Shown in pieces: positions 1-11,194 of a stretch of 64,000 nt of DNA. Position 1 is the stretch's first letter. Each line of letters begins with the position of its first letter. The stretch is from Diplosphaera chodatii. Taxonomy: Eukaryota; Chlorophyta; Trebouxiophyceae; Prasiolales; Stichococcaceae. The stretch spans positions 1,798,001-1,862,000 of the forward strand of contig JAALGY010000023.1 in the NCBI GenBank assembly GCA_032358165.1, written 5' to 3'. The position numbers were made by a program, and so were the translations under genes. The notes beneath the pieces are model-generated. The model was not told the origin of the DNA and made no database searches. It was given only the letters and a program-made list of their open reading frames with translations.

Positions 1-326
1 AAGCGTGTGATTTCTATGTGCTACCTTGCTGCTGGGCCGGCACCGCCATTCCTTTCGATTTGAAACACACGGACGTTGCCAGCATAGATCTGTCTCGCAA
101 GCAATCTCGGTGGTACGGTCCGGCCCCTGATGTGGGAGCCGGACTACTCGCCGGACGGACGAGATGTAGAGGCACAACCCTCACCTGCGCACGGTGCTGG
201 CACCGCAGCAGCCACGAACGAGCAGACGCGCCCCTCGCACCAGCGTCCGCGCTCTGGTTGGACGAGTGAGTCCCTGGCTTTCACCATACTGCATAGGCGA
301 TTTGATCTCACAAGCGAGCCATCGCC
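1..326. other. 5' flank of the CHUP1-like gene, no gene seen
   Basis: No exon with support was found here. Short open frames occur on both strands but none shows a recognisable motif or joins in phase to the exon starting at 327. It probably holds promoter and 5' UTR of the downstream gene, or the end of a gene outside the window. Confidence 0.4.
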
Positions 327-3300
327 ATGATCGCCGTTGTTGAAGCCTGTGGGTCGCATGGTGCAGCGTCAGATGAGCGTGCATGGGAGCACCAGCAGCT
401 TGCGCTGGCATTGGAACAGTCGGAGAATGAGGCGCTACGCATCAGGTGAGACAGCTCAACGTCTACAGATCTGGACATGTGCATGTCAGGCAATGTCTAC
501 AGGCGGACACCGGAATTGCAAAATTTCATGCTGATCTGGTCCAGGAAGGAGAATGCAGCCAGAGGGTCCACAGTGGACGCAGACTATCTGTTCGCGCTCT
601 CGCTAGCTCAGCAAGTGAACGGGCCACGTCCCGCGGCACAGCAAGGTGAGTTGCCTGCATGGCGCAGTGCAGAAGTGTCAATGTGTTGGCACCCGTCACA
701 GGTTGGCACGACGACCCTCGTGGCTGCAGGTCCTCAGCAGGCTGCACGGCAGCCTACCAGGGCAGGTCCAACTGCCTCTGAGGCTGTCGCGCACCAGGCG
801 GCCACACAAGTGGTGGCGTCGGGAACAGCATCCGCTGCATCTGCCTTGACATCCCAGCCTGCAGCGGCAGGCACAGGTGGGCTGTTTGTGTCAGCCAGTG
901 CAAAAGGTGACATGCAGAGCTTCGGCCAAGGTCAGCAAGCATGCACTGGTGTGCGTCTGCTTGCAGGCAAGAAGAAGGGATTGCTTCGAAGCCTGTCCAA
1001 GAGTCTGCGGAAGAGGTCGTCAAAGAGCAGCACAGCGCCCAGTGTGGCATCAGATGACAGTGCCTCCACCTTGGCAGGTGACTACAGCGGAAACATGCAT
1101 GCAGCAGCACGGATCTCACATTGCAATCCGCCAACACATGGCACCTGCTGCTCAGTCTGGAGTTTGAACCTCTGCAGGCTCTGTCAGTGGTCAGCCTGAT
1201 GACCAGTGGCAGGCGCCGGTTGCGCACCCGCCTGCGCAGCCTGGACCACTCAGCCGGCATTCGCCGCTCGGACACCCCGGCGCTGTGCAGCAGACGAGCC
1301 AGCCAAGCACTGATGCGCACAGGCAGGACGAGCAGGACTCTGCCGAGCAGCAGCAGCCCAGCGGAGGCCATTGGGTGCGGCAGGGGCAGTACAGCCCGAT
1401 GAGTGCCAGCCCTGCCAGCAGCACTCCAGTGGGCGTCAGCCCCTCGGAGAGCCACGACGACGAGGCAGTCAGACCGCTCTCGACGGGGACGCCGCTGCGC
1501 TGGCCTCCAGACAACAGTGTACTGCCTGCAGGCAGCCCTGTAACTGAGGCGGCCAGCAGCGAGGAGGTCAGCAGACTGGACTTGTGATGGCAGTTGCTGC
1601 CCTTTGCTGCAGATACAGGGCCAAACTGCTGGCTTCTGTTGGGGTGCAGTGATATCTGATGCATCAGCTCTTGCAACCAGCTTGTGTGACGTCAAGCTGA
1701 TCCTTCCGCAGGCCATCAACGAGTCAGGCTACCGGGAGCTGCTGCTGGACACGCAGATGCTACGCCAGGATCTGGAGAAGACGCTGGCCGACAAGCAGCA
1801 CACCATGGTGCTTAAAATCGCCACAAATGCACACATGCATCCAGCCGCCTCCTTGCCAGGCCTGTTGATACACTGCAGCATTCAGCACTGACTAAAGGGC
1901 GATGGTGTCCTGTGCAGCGGCGGCTGGACGCGCGGGGCGTGGAGCTGCAGGCCGACATGCACAGCGTGCGGCACCGCATCGATGACCCGGCTGGCTGGGA
2001 GGCCTTCTCGCTGTACTCGCAGCAGCAGGCCGACCTGGAGGGCCGCCTCCGCCTGGTGGGCCCCACGACACAGCCCGCCGCCTGGCACACCCCTGATGCA
2101 GTTTTGCAGCTGCCGACCCTGCCGGTGGGACCTGCGGGCCGGGTGACGCTTTGTGTGAGTGATGGACTCGTGTGTAACATGGCAGGGCAAGCGGCAGGAG
2201 GACTTGCTGCAGAGCTGCATGAAGCAGCTGCAGGACCTGCAGACGTTCGTGTACGCACGGCGGCCGCACGCCCAAGACGTCGTGCAGCTGCAGGTACATG
2301 CGGGATATGTACATGTTGCATGGGACGGTCTGCAGAGGCGAGGCATGCTGATGATGTTAACCTGGATGTCTAGACCCATGTGAGTGTGGACACATGCAGG
2401 ACGCAACCTTTTCAGAGCTGCTGCGGCGGCTGCAACGACTCGATGTCGACCCCCAGCTGCCTGGCGATGTGGCTGTTGCAGCTGCGCCGGATGGTGATGC
2501 TGAGGATGCAGCCAGCCAGATCCGTGCTGTGTGCCAGTCGAGCGCAGACATCGACTTTGCTGCTGCGCTGAACATCGCCTGCAGTCATCGCACCGCCAAG
2601 GTCTGCACCTTCAGCACCCTGCCTCCTGATGACATCTTTCACCTGCAAGCACCTGGCATGCTGCGGCCGTTGCACCGCCTTACAGCATTCACAAGGCGAA
2701 AACGATGTCACTACTGCCTAACGATGTTTGCCAGCCCTGCAGACGCATTTGGTGCAATGCACAGGAGAAGCAGGAGGCGGACGGGGACCTGGTGCAGCAG
2801 GCAGAGGACCAGGAGGCAGTGCCAGCGGCGCTGCAGGAATCGCCAGCCGATGATGGACAGGAGGAGTGGCAGTCGCCATCGGCTGGTGGCTCGCAGCGAG
2901 CCAGCTGGGTGACTGGCTACCGTGCTGATGACTTGGACGAAGCAGATGCTGAGCTGGATGATCTGCCAGAGACTGACTACATGGTGCGTGACACCCCTTG
3001 CTCTGCTGCTTGGGTCTGTTGTGATTGTGCTTGCGAGCATGCAAGGCTGCGGGGCCATCACTGTCCTTACGCCCTCATGTCTGTGCTCCCAGGTGCCGCA
3101 CGTTGCTGGGCCGTTCAGCTTCCAGGGTAGGCACGCAGCAACCCCAAGCAACCAATCGCCGCAGCCAGAAAGCTCACCTGTGCCACCAATGTCAGAGAGC
3201 CAAAGCCCGATGAGTGCAAGCGATCAGGACGAATGGGTCGCCGCGGATGCAGCTGCAGAGCCTATGGCCATCGGCTCTGGCGGCCCTTCTGGCATGTCCA

Positions 3301-6300
3301 AGGACTCGTCGTATGACGAGTACTGGACTCCAGTGTATGGTGCAGCAGTGGCGGCGCAAGCTGCGGCGCTGCCAACAGACACAGACGCATTGCCATCCAC
3401 AACAGACAGCGTGGTGTGTGCATCATCTGGCAAGGCCGCTGCAGCCGGCCTGGGACAGGACACCAGCGACGCGCCGGTGCAGCCGCAGGCAGCATCTGGT
3501 GCTCTGACTGCTGCTGACATGGTCACCCCGGACGCCGACGTCCCTCCAGAGGACACACCAGCACCAGATGCAGTGGACGCTGAGCTAGAAGCCAGGCTGG
3601 CTGCGCTATCACACAGGCCGTCAGCTGCCAGCCGCACAGCCGTAGGCGCTTCAGCCACAGTCGCAGAGGCTGCGCCTGCAGATGCCAGCACCGGCGGGGA
3701 CCTGGCCCAGGTGTTGCGGGAGGCAGAGGCCAGGTTTCTGGCGTCTGGAGATGCTGCACAGCAGGAGGGGCCTGGCGCAGCTGCAGCCGGCGCGATGCCA
3801 TCACATGAGCAGGCGGAGCCTCAGCAGGTTCATCAGCTGCCAGCCGTGCCAGACATGGCAGATGGTGGTCTGCTGGGTGAGCAGTCAGCAGCTGGTGGTG
3901 TGGAAGCGGCACAGGCTCATGCGACTCCGGCAGAGGCCACAGAGCTGTCAGCAGTTGCAGAGGATGTGGCGACTATGGCAGAGCTTGTATCGGAGGCGCC
4001 TGGGGCGGCACCCAAGCCCGCGGTGCCCGGCAGACAGGCTGCAGAGGAAGCTGCAACAGCCGATGCAGATGCAGCTGCAAGCCAGCCGCTGCCAGCAGAT
4101 GCCCAGGCTGCTGCAGCTGCACCTGTTGTCAGCCCGGCTCTTGATGAGGTGCAAATGGATCAGCATTCTGCAGCCGAGCAGCAGTCTGTCGACAGTGGAA
4201 GCACAGCACGAGAATGCATCACAATCACATTGCCATCTGAGCAGATCCCACCCCTTCAGCGCCAGGAGGGCGGTTCGGGAAGCTTCAGCTTTCCAGCCCC
4301 ATCGGCCATCGCTGCGGCAGCAGTTGGCACGTCTCCACGTGCGCCCCCAGCCGTCTCGGAAGATGCTGACACGCATGATGCCCCTACAGAGCAGTCTGTG
4401 CACCAGCTCAGCAGGGAAGGGGTTGAGCAGGACGCAAGCAGCGGCAGTAGCATGGCAGAAACCGGCGATGTCGAGGTTGCTGCTGCCGAGGTGCTTGAGG
4501 CTGCGGCGACCAGCGCCACTGCAGAGCAGCCTGTCCACCATCTCAGCAGGGACGAGCCTCAGCAGGCCACACCCAGCGCCGACAGCACAGCAGCAGCTGG
4601 CGAGCAGGCCGTGCCGCAGTCAGACGCACACGTGCAGACTGCGCCGGGGGCTGTCCCCGCGGTTGTGGCAGGGGCAGAGACGGCCGAGTCGCCAACAGCG
4701 CACTCCCTGGCATCCAACGGCTCCTACGACCGCGCGGCTGAGCGCCGTCGGCGGGAGGAACGGCAAGCCGCACTCGAGGCTCAGCGCCAGGTAATCTTTG
4801 CGTCGCTTCACCCAAACACCAATGCACGTGCCTCCATGAAACCGTTTATGCTGGCCATCTACCTCCATGACCTGGCGCTTCAATCATTGGCACGTCTCTG
4901 CATCGACCAGTGCTGAATGTACTGACAATGTTGATGCAGGCGCTGGCAGAGCGTCGGAAACTGCGCAGCCAGAGTGGTGGCAGCAGCATGGAGGCAATTC
5001 CTGTGCCTGAGCCACCCGTGGTGCAGCCAAGGGATGCCAAGGCACGAGTGCGCTTTGCTGTCGAGGAGGGTGAAGCACCTGGCGACAGACTCCCTGATCC
5101 GGAGGTGACTATTGCGCTATGTCCACCCCATGGTTTGGAGGGCAACCAAGCCTGGGACTGGCACCACATCGATGTGGTCCCGCAGGAGCTGAGACTGGTG
5201 CACGTGACCTGTGCACTGCACGTGCTCCTGCGTGTCTTGCAGGCGACAAGGGTGTCGCCCCGCTCGGCTCTGAAGCAGACGGCGCAGGTGTCACACCGCG
5301 CCTCCCCGCACGGCAGCGTCCAGCGCACCTCGCCGCCGTCAGCACGGCCGCCAGCCGGGATGCGCACGCGTGGCTCCCAGGAGCAGCTGGCTGCCATGGT
5401 GAAGGCTGACACCATCAGGCGGCAGCTGCAGGTGGGGAATTTCCGGGGAAGCTGCTGCCTGCAGACAGACTTACGTGTGCAGAACCCTTGATCTGAGGGA
5501 GGAACCCAACGCGAGCTGGTTGCCACTGTAATGTGTGCAGGACCCGGTGGACATCAAGCGCATGACGCGCATTGAGAAGCAGTTTGCGCTGATGGAGCTG
5601 CAGTACCTGCTGGGCGACCACCGCGCCAGCGACCGGCGGCAGGCAGATGCCCTGGTGAGCAGAGGCACCCGGCACACAGTTGGCCAGTCGTAGGCAAGAG
5701 CAAGGCCATGCTCGCACTTGCAGAGCAGGTGAGACCATGCCAGCACCTGCCTCGTGGCATTTGTCTTGAGATCCTGAAATTGTGAAGCTACCACTGCAGG
5801 ATCAGCGGCCGCGAGGCGCTGAGCGAGCAGGTTCGTCGGACGACCTGGCACGGCTACCAGAGGCGGAGCGCTCTCGGGTACGAGAGCAGCGGCGTCGCGA
5901 GCGCGACAGGGAGCGGTCCCGCGCCGGCGGCAGCAGCGGCGGGGCCACGACACCGGGCCGTCGCGCATCATCTGACGGAGCCAGCGTCAGCGGGTCAGAT
6001 GCCGGTAGCGGGAGCGTCAGCGCTTCCTCGGCAGGTGTCTCACAGGCGGGAGATGGGCTTGCACAGCATGTTGAATCGCCAAGGTCCATTTGTTGCCTGC
6101 CAGTCAGTTGCGCATGCTGGTACACCTGTGTTATGGTCGCAGGGCGGTCACCTGAGGGACGCATCACCCGCCGCAGCAGCATCCCCACGATGCCTGGCAA
6201 CGCAGGCCTGCGGACAGTGTCCATCCCGTCGGGCAGCCCCGGCAGCGGTGGGCTTCGTGGAGCGAGCTCACTGCACGCGAACGGCAGCGGCTCACTGGAC

Positions 6301-7687
6301 GGCGCACCTCGCAGCAGCCGGCGCAGCAGCTCACGCGATGCCTCAGACGCCGGCGGCGCCCCAGTGCCAGCCGCCTCGCTGTCCGAAGAGCAGCTGCAGG
6401 CGCTGGCGCTTGAGTACAAGAACCTGGCGCTGGAGATCAGGGACTTCGAGGCGCTCGACCTGCAGGTGGTCGCCTGCACCGCTGCCAGCGGCTGTCACTA
6501 CAGCACTATGCGCGCAGCCAGCTTCATGCCTCACAAGGCATCAGCCGCACATGTGCACCCACAGTCATGTGAGCGAGCAGGCGTCTGAGAAAGTGGCGAT
6601 GGATCTGCAGGATGCAGCAACGATGTTGCAGCGCATACAAGCATCGACGAAGGGCAAGCCGTCACCTGCTGCAGTAGGCATCCGCGGCTGGCCTACACGC
6701 AAGGTCACAGCCCTCCAGGAGGTGTGATCAGCCTGTCAATGCAGCGGTCAACAGGCTGTCAGGTGCATGATGGACATCAGGAACATCAGCAGCCCCGCTG
6801 GCTTCCACCGGCGTGTCGGCTGTCCTTTGTCAACAGGTGGTGGCCGACTGGAACGAGCTGCAGCACCTGTCAACAGCGCTGAAGCAATGGCGCATGCTGC
6901 CGGACTTCAGTTGCCTGGACGAGGGCACTCGCATTGGTGCGCACCTGTGGTGTCTTGCAGCTATGCAGCTGTGCCGTGGTTACGCTATGATTACGCTAGG
7001 TAGCTTCCTGAAGCAACGACCTGATCAGACCACACCATTGCTTGTGTGTTCTGTCCTGCAGAAACATACCTCAATGTCGTCAAGCAGACGACCAACAAGA
7101 TGGCAGTCAGCAGTGCAGAGACGCAGCAGCGTTTTACCACTGCTGGCGTGCCCTGGTCGCCCAACCTGCTGCAGGTGTGCTCTCTGCGGATCCGGTGTAC
7201 GCCACATAAGCTGCCGGATTGTTTGTTCGGAAGAAGCGGAATTGATAGCGGCCTTCTGCATTGGCTCATCGGCTTCTGATCCTGTTTGGCCGTCCTTCCC
7301 AGGGCGTCCGCCGCGCTGCCACGCAGCCTGCCAAACTGTACCTGGAGCGTGTGCTGAGGGAGGCTGGCAGCTTGGGCAACAGCCAGTCAGCACGGGCGAA
7401 CGGGCTCACCCTGACGCGAAGTGCACTGCGCCTGGGTGTGCAGGTAGGCACAGGCCCTTGACCTTGTGCAAAATTCCATCTGCTGTCAAAAGCCTTCAAT
7501 GGATGCTTGCTTGAACAGCTTCAAGCCGAACTGCCATGCCTTTGCCTTGCTGTGGATCCTGTGCAGCTCCACTGTGATGCAAGGGCGTGGGATGTTGCAG
7601 GTGCAGCAGTTCACTGGCAGCCTGGACCGTGACGTCAGCGTGCTGCTGAAACGTGTGCAGAACCTTCAAGCCACTATCAGGCCGTGA
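327..7687 (+). CDS. CHUP1-like protein with N-terminal UIM-like motifs
   Basis: Hand-spliced model of 21 exons, all phases consistent, 1,648 aa: 327-445, 545-645, 730-906, 967-1077, 1178-1566, 1712-1807, 1918-2055, 2186-2293, 2400-2600, 2765-2983, 3093-4790, 4940-5104, 5243-5431, 5541-5654, 5800-6034, 6143-6465, 6581-6703, 6837-6936, 7062-7174, 7303-7443, 7601-7687. Two UIM-like helices lie near residues 20-36 (LALALEQSENEA) and 50-63 (YLFALSLAQQ). A Lys/Arg/Ser-rich patch follows near 133-155, then coiled-coil-like exons (about 300-490), an Ala/Glu-rich low-complexity exon (554-1119) and a helical C-terminus (about 1430-1648). That C-terminus resembles the conserved end of CHUP1/IPGA1 proteins: an RF..AGVPW segment, then KLYLERV, then LGVQVQQFTGSLD. 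In land plants CHUP1 sits on the chloroplast envelope and drives actin-based chloroplast movement. The family call is from remembered pattern; the function here is inferred, and the UIMs are not part of plant CHUP1. Confidence 0.6.
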
Positions 7688-7710
7688 GCACATGTGTGCT
7701 CGATTGAGCA

Positions 7711-7717
7711 TATATAA
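7711..7717 (+). promoter_or_regulatory. TATA-like box downstream of the CHUP1-like gene
   Basis: TATATAA lies 24 bp after the CHUP1-like stop. Without the foldback element and one copy of the flanking repeat it would stand about 300 bp upstream of the METTL18 start codon, so it may be the old METTL18 core promoter. No experimental support; chance occurrence is possible. Confidence 0.25.
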
Positions 7718-7865
7718 ACCTCAGCTTTGAGGGCCATGCCGCGGCAGTTGTGCTAGTTCTTGCAGCAAATTTGACTCTGTGGCGAGCCCCTGTACAAACT
7801 TGGGCTCGCCGTGTGATGCTTTCGCGTCAGTGTCTGCTGCAGTGGCTACATTTGCTTCGTGATTA

Positions 7866-8023
7866 TTGAATGGGAGATGTTGTTTGTTTGTCAACCTAGA
7901 AATTGCAGGGATTAGGACATGCACATCTGGACAAATGTTTGTCATGGCCTGCTGCTGCCGCCCCCCTTCCCATGTCCAGCTGCCAACTGTGCACACATCA
8001 CTGACTGTTTCCTTTTCGCACGG
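7866..8023 (+). repeat. Left copy of direct repeat flanking the foldback element
   Basis: About 107 bp at 7866-7972 match 11053-11160 in the same orientation with few differences (shared words GGGAGATGTTG, ACATGCACATCTGGACA, GCTGCTGCCGCCCCCCTTCC). Past 7972 this copy has about 40 extra bases, then a short stretch (ccttttcgcacgg) that again resembles the right copy. It is host intergenic DNA, not part of the inverted repeat. Confidence 0.75.
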
Positions 8024-8028
8024 AAGTA

Positions 8029-8125
8029 GCGGTGACGGAAAGTTATCAAACGCACTCCGGGTGAAGGCAACATTGTTCGCGTGCACTGCGTGCTCACCGG
8101 CTGGTTGGCTGGCTGGCTGGCTGGC
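8029..8125 (+). repeat. Left outer terminal inverted repeat of the foldback element
   Basis: Runs from GCGGTGACGG through AACATTGTTCGCGTGCACTG to the GGCTGGCTGG tract. It matches the reverse complement of 10960-11050 with scattered substitutions. Confidence 0.8.
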
Positions 8126-9689
8126 TTACTCTTTGAGTCGACCTCTCTTTTCGTGTCGACCAGCAAACCCCCTTTCGTCCCTGTCAGGGGAGCAGCAGCA
8201 GCCCCTTCTGTGTTTTGGCCACACCTCCCCCTTTTGTGTTTGGCCACTGAACCCCCTTTTGTGTTGCCTCTGTCGCTCTTCCCCTTTTGTGTGTGCCCGA
8301 CCACGTCTGGAGCCCCTTTTGTGTTTGGCCACTCGACCCCTTTTTGTGTTGTCTCCGTTAGGCTCTCCCCCTTCTGTGTTTTGGCCACACCTCCCCCTTT
8401 TGTGATTGGCCACGCAACCCCCTTTTGTGTTGTCTCCGTCAGTGTCCCCATTCTGTGTTTTGCCCCCCCTTTCGTGGTTGACTCGCTGCCCCCTTTTGTG
8501 TCTGGCCACGCAACCCCCTTTTGTTTTATGAACAACAAGCCAGAACACCGCACAAACAAAAGGGGGCGGGTGAGCAACACAAAAGGGGGCCGTGGTCCAT
8601 ACTAAAGGGGGCAGCGACCTCCCCCTTTTGTGTTTGGCCACGCAACCCCCTTTTGTGTTGTCTCCGTCAGTGTCCCCCCTTTTGTGTTGACCAGGCATTT
8701 GTGGTGACACAAAAGGGGCTGCGTGGTCAGACACAAAAGGGGGACGTGAGACAGTAGCATTCATGGTCAAACACAGAAGGGGGTGCGTGGTCAGATACAG
8801 AAGGGGAAGTCGCTAGAAGCGTCAACAGCCCCCTTTTGTTTGAACGTCAAAACCCCTTCTGTGATTCCACCCGTGCTGCTATCTGAACACGCGCCCCCTT
8901 TTGTTTGAACGTCACAACCCTTTTTTGTGTTCCTCCCGTTCTGCTGGGCGAACACACTACCCCTTTCGTTTGAACGTCAGAGCCCCTTTTGTGTTTCCTC
9001 CCATTCTGCTGGTTGAACACACTACCCCTTTTGTTTCGAACGTCAAAACCCCTTTTGTGTTGACACAAAAGGGGCAGCGTGGTCAGAACAAAAGGGGGCA
9101 GCGAGACGTAGTGGCATTGATGGTCGAACACAAAAGGGGGCGGATGGTCAGATACAAAAGGGGGAGTAGCCGTCCCTTAAAGCGTGCAACAGTACCCCTT
9201 TTGTTTGAACGTCAGAAACCCTTTTGTGTTTCCACCCGTGCTGCTGTCTGAACACACTACCCCTTTCGGCTGAACGTCAAAACCCCTTTTGTGTTGACAA
9301 ACAAAAGGGGGTGCGTGGTCAGATACAAAAGGGGGACGTGAGACAGTAGCACTCAATGGTCAAACACAGAAGGGGGCGCGTGGTCAGATACCAAAGGGAG
9401 AGTAGCGTCAACAGCCCCCTTTTCTTTGAACGTCAAAACCCCTTTTGTGTTGACAAACAACAGGGGGTGCGTGGTCAGGTACAAAAGGGGGGGCGTGGTC
9501 GCTAGCCGGGCGTGAAAACCGATCTCATGTTCCTTTGTTCGAGCACGCACCCCCTTTTGTGTTTGACCACGCCATCTCGCTTTCGTTCCTGTTGGAGAAA
9601 ACGCCTTGTTGACCGAGCGCTTGGCCGGCGGCGACGGCGGCTCGAAGCGTATAAGTAGTCCAGAAAATCGGATTTGACCGGGCTCCAAG

Positions 9690-9736
9690 CCACGATCGTG
9701 GACCGGGGGGTTGCGAGTTCGATCCCCGCTAGTATG
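9690..9736 (+). other. tRNA-like T-arm motif in the centre of the foldback element
   Basis: GAGTTCGATCCCCGC resembles a tRNA T-arm / Pol III box B, preceded by a small hairpin CCACGATCGTGG. No full cloverleaf could be drawn. It may be a remnant of a tRNA-derived sequence captured in the non-palindromic centre, or coincidence. Confidence 0.25.
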
Positions 9737-10959
9737 ACCACCGCCCCCTTTCGTATCTGACCCGGCCCCCTTTCGTATTTACTACACAAAAGGGAGCTTG
9801 GTCAAACAAAAGGGGGCGCGTGAGTCAGTAACACAAGTCGCTCAACACAAAAGGGGGGACGCGACACACGTCAAACTGATGACCACACACCCCCTTTTGT
9901 GCTATCCACGGCTACACAGAGGACACAACCGACCAACACAAAAGGGGCTTTAATGTTCAAACGAAAGGGGGCGCGTGGTCAGACATAAAAGGGAGACGTG
10001 ACACAGTATAGCATCGATGGTCAAACACAAAAGGGGGTGCGTGGTCAAATACAAAAGGGGGCAGCGAGACGTAGTAGCATCGATGGTCGAACACGCTTCA
10101 AATGACGGCTACGTCTCCCTTTTGTGTCTGACCACGCTGCCCCTTTTGTCTGTCAACACAAAAGGGGCTCTGACGTTCAAACAAAAGGGGTAGTGTGTTC
10201 AGACATCAAGCACGGGAGGAAACACAGAAGAGGTTCTGACGTTCAAACGAAAGGGGTAGTGTGTTCAACCAGCAGAACGGGTGGAAACACAAAAGGGGTT
10301 CTGACGTTCAAACAAAAGGGGGCTGTTAACGCTATTCCCCCTTTTGTCCCTGACCACGCGCCCCCTTCTGTGTTTGACCATGAATGCTACTGTCTCACGT
10401 CCCCCTTTTGTATCTGACCACGCACCCCCTTTTGTTTGTCAACACAAAAGAGGTTTTGACGTTCAGCCGAAAGGGGTAGTGTGTTCAACCAGCAGAACGG
10501 GTGGAATCACAGAAGGGGTTTTGACGTTCAAACAAAAGGGGGCTGTTGACGCTTCTAGCGACTTCCCCTTCTGTATCTGACCACGCACCCCCTTCTGTGT
10601 TTGACCATGAATGCTACTGTCTCACGTCCCCCTTTTGTGTCTGACCACGCACCCCCTTTTGTGTCATCACAACTGCCTGGTCAACACAGAAGGGGGGACA
10701 CTGACGGAGACAACACAAAAGGGGGTTGCGCGGCCAAACACAAAAGGGGATTGCGTGGCCAAACACAAAAGGGGGAGGTGTGGCCAAAACACAGAAGGGG
10801 GGGAGACTGACGGAGACAACACAAAAGGGGGTCGAATGGCCAAACACAAAAGGGGCTCCAGATGTGTTTAAAACACAGAAGGGGAACACTGAGTGAGACA
10901 ACACAAAAGGGGGTTGCGTGGCCAAACACAGAAGAGGGAGGTCGACTCCAACACAAAAC

Positions 10960-11050
10960 CAGCCAGGCCAGCCAACCAGCCGGTGAGCATGCAGTGCACG
11001 CGAACAATGTTGCCTTCCCCGGGGTGCGTTTGCTACATTCCCGTCACCGC
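10960..11050 (-). repeat. Right outer terminal inverted repeat of the foldback element
   Basis: Reverse-complement partner of 8029-8125, including CAGTGCACGCGAACAATGTT and ending CCGTCACCGC. Confidence 0.8.
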
Positions 11051-11052
11051 CT

Positions 11053-11180
11053 AGTTGAATGGGAGATGTTGTTGTTTGTCAACCTAGAAACTGCAGGGTT
11101 CAGGACATGCACATCTGGACAGATGTTTGTCATGGCCTGCTGCTGCCGCCCCCCTTCCCATTCCCTCTTCGCATGCAATC
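11053..11180 (+). repeat. Right copy of direct repeat flanking the foldback element
   Basis: Matches 7866-7972 in direct orientation, then continues into ttccctcttcgcatgc, which resembles the end of the left copy after a gap of about 40 bp. It lies just upstream of the METTL18 start codon and probably includes its 5' UTR. Confidence 0.75.
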
Positions 11181-11194
11181 AACTGCCACTGTTG

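Larger units (their letters stand above)
8029..11050. mobile_element. Foldback-type element built of ACAAAAGGGGG modules
   Basis: The ends are inverted: GCGGTGACGG at 8029 and CCGTCACCGC ending at 11050. Inside, a unique outer segment (about 90 bp) leads into an array where the word CCCCCTTTTGTG, or its complement, recurs about every 25-35 bp. In the outer left arm the CCCCTTTTGT orientation dominates; in the outer right arm the reverse complement dominates. The spacers are colinear in reverse, so the arms could form a giant hairpin. 8029-8890 pairs with roughly 10510-11050 and 9220-9460 with roughly 10230-10520; the left arm carries extra internal duplications. No transposase or other credible coding frame is present, so it is non-autonomous. 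Drosophila FB elements are the closest architecture known to me. No clear short target duplication exists; TA lies next to both ends. Confidence 0.75.

Noticed and set aside
5695..5730. An extra microexon in the CHUP1-like gene (KSKAMLALAEQ)
   Set aside because: Its length does not fit the phases of the neighbouring exons, while direct joining of 5654 to 5800 keeps the frame.
8080..8600. Open frames on both strands across the foldback arms
   Set aside because: They arise from the low-stop repeat CCCCTTTTGTGTTTGG, shift between modules and contain no domain.
8190..10950. CRISPR-like array of a short repeat with spacers
   Set aside because: The word occurs in both orientations, spacers recur and are mirrored between arms, and the context is a spliced eukaryotic genome. 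It is a foldback-type repeat.
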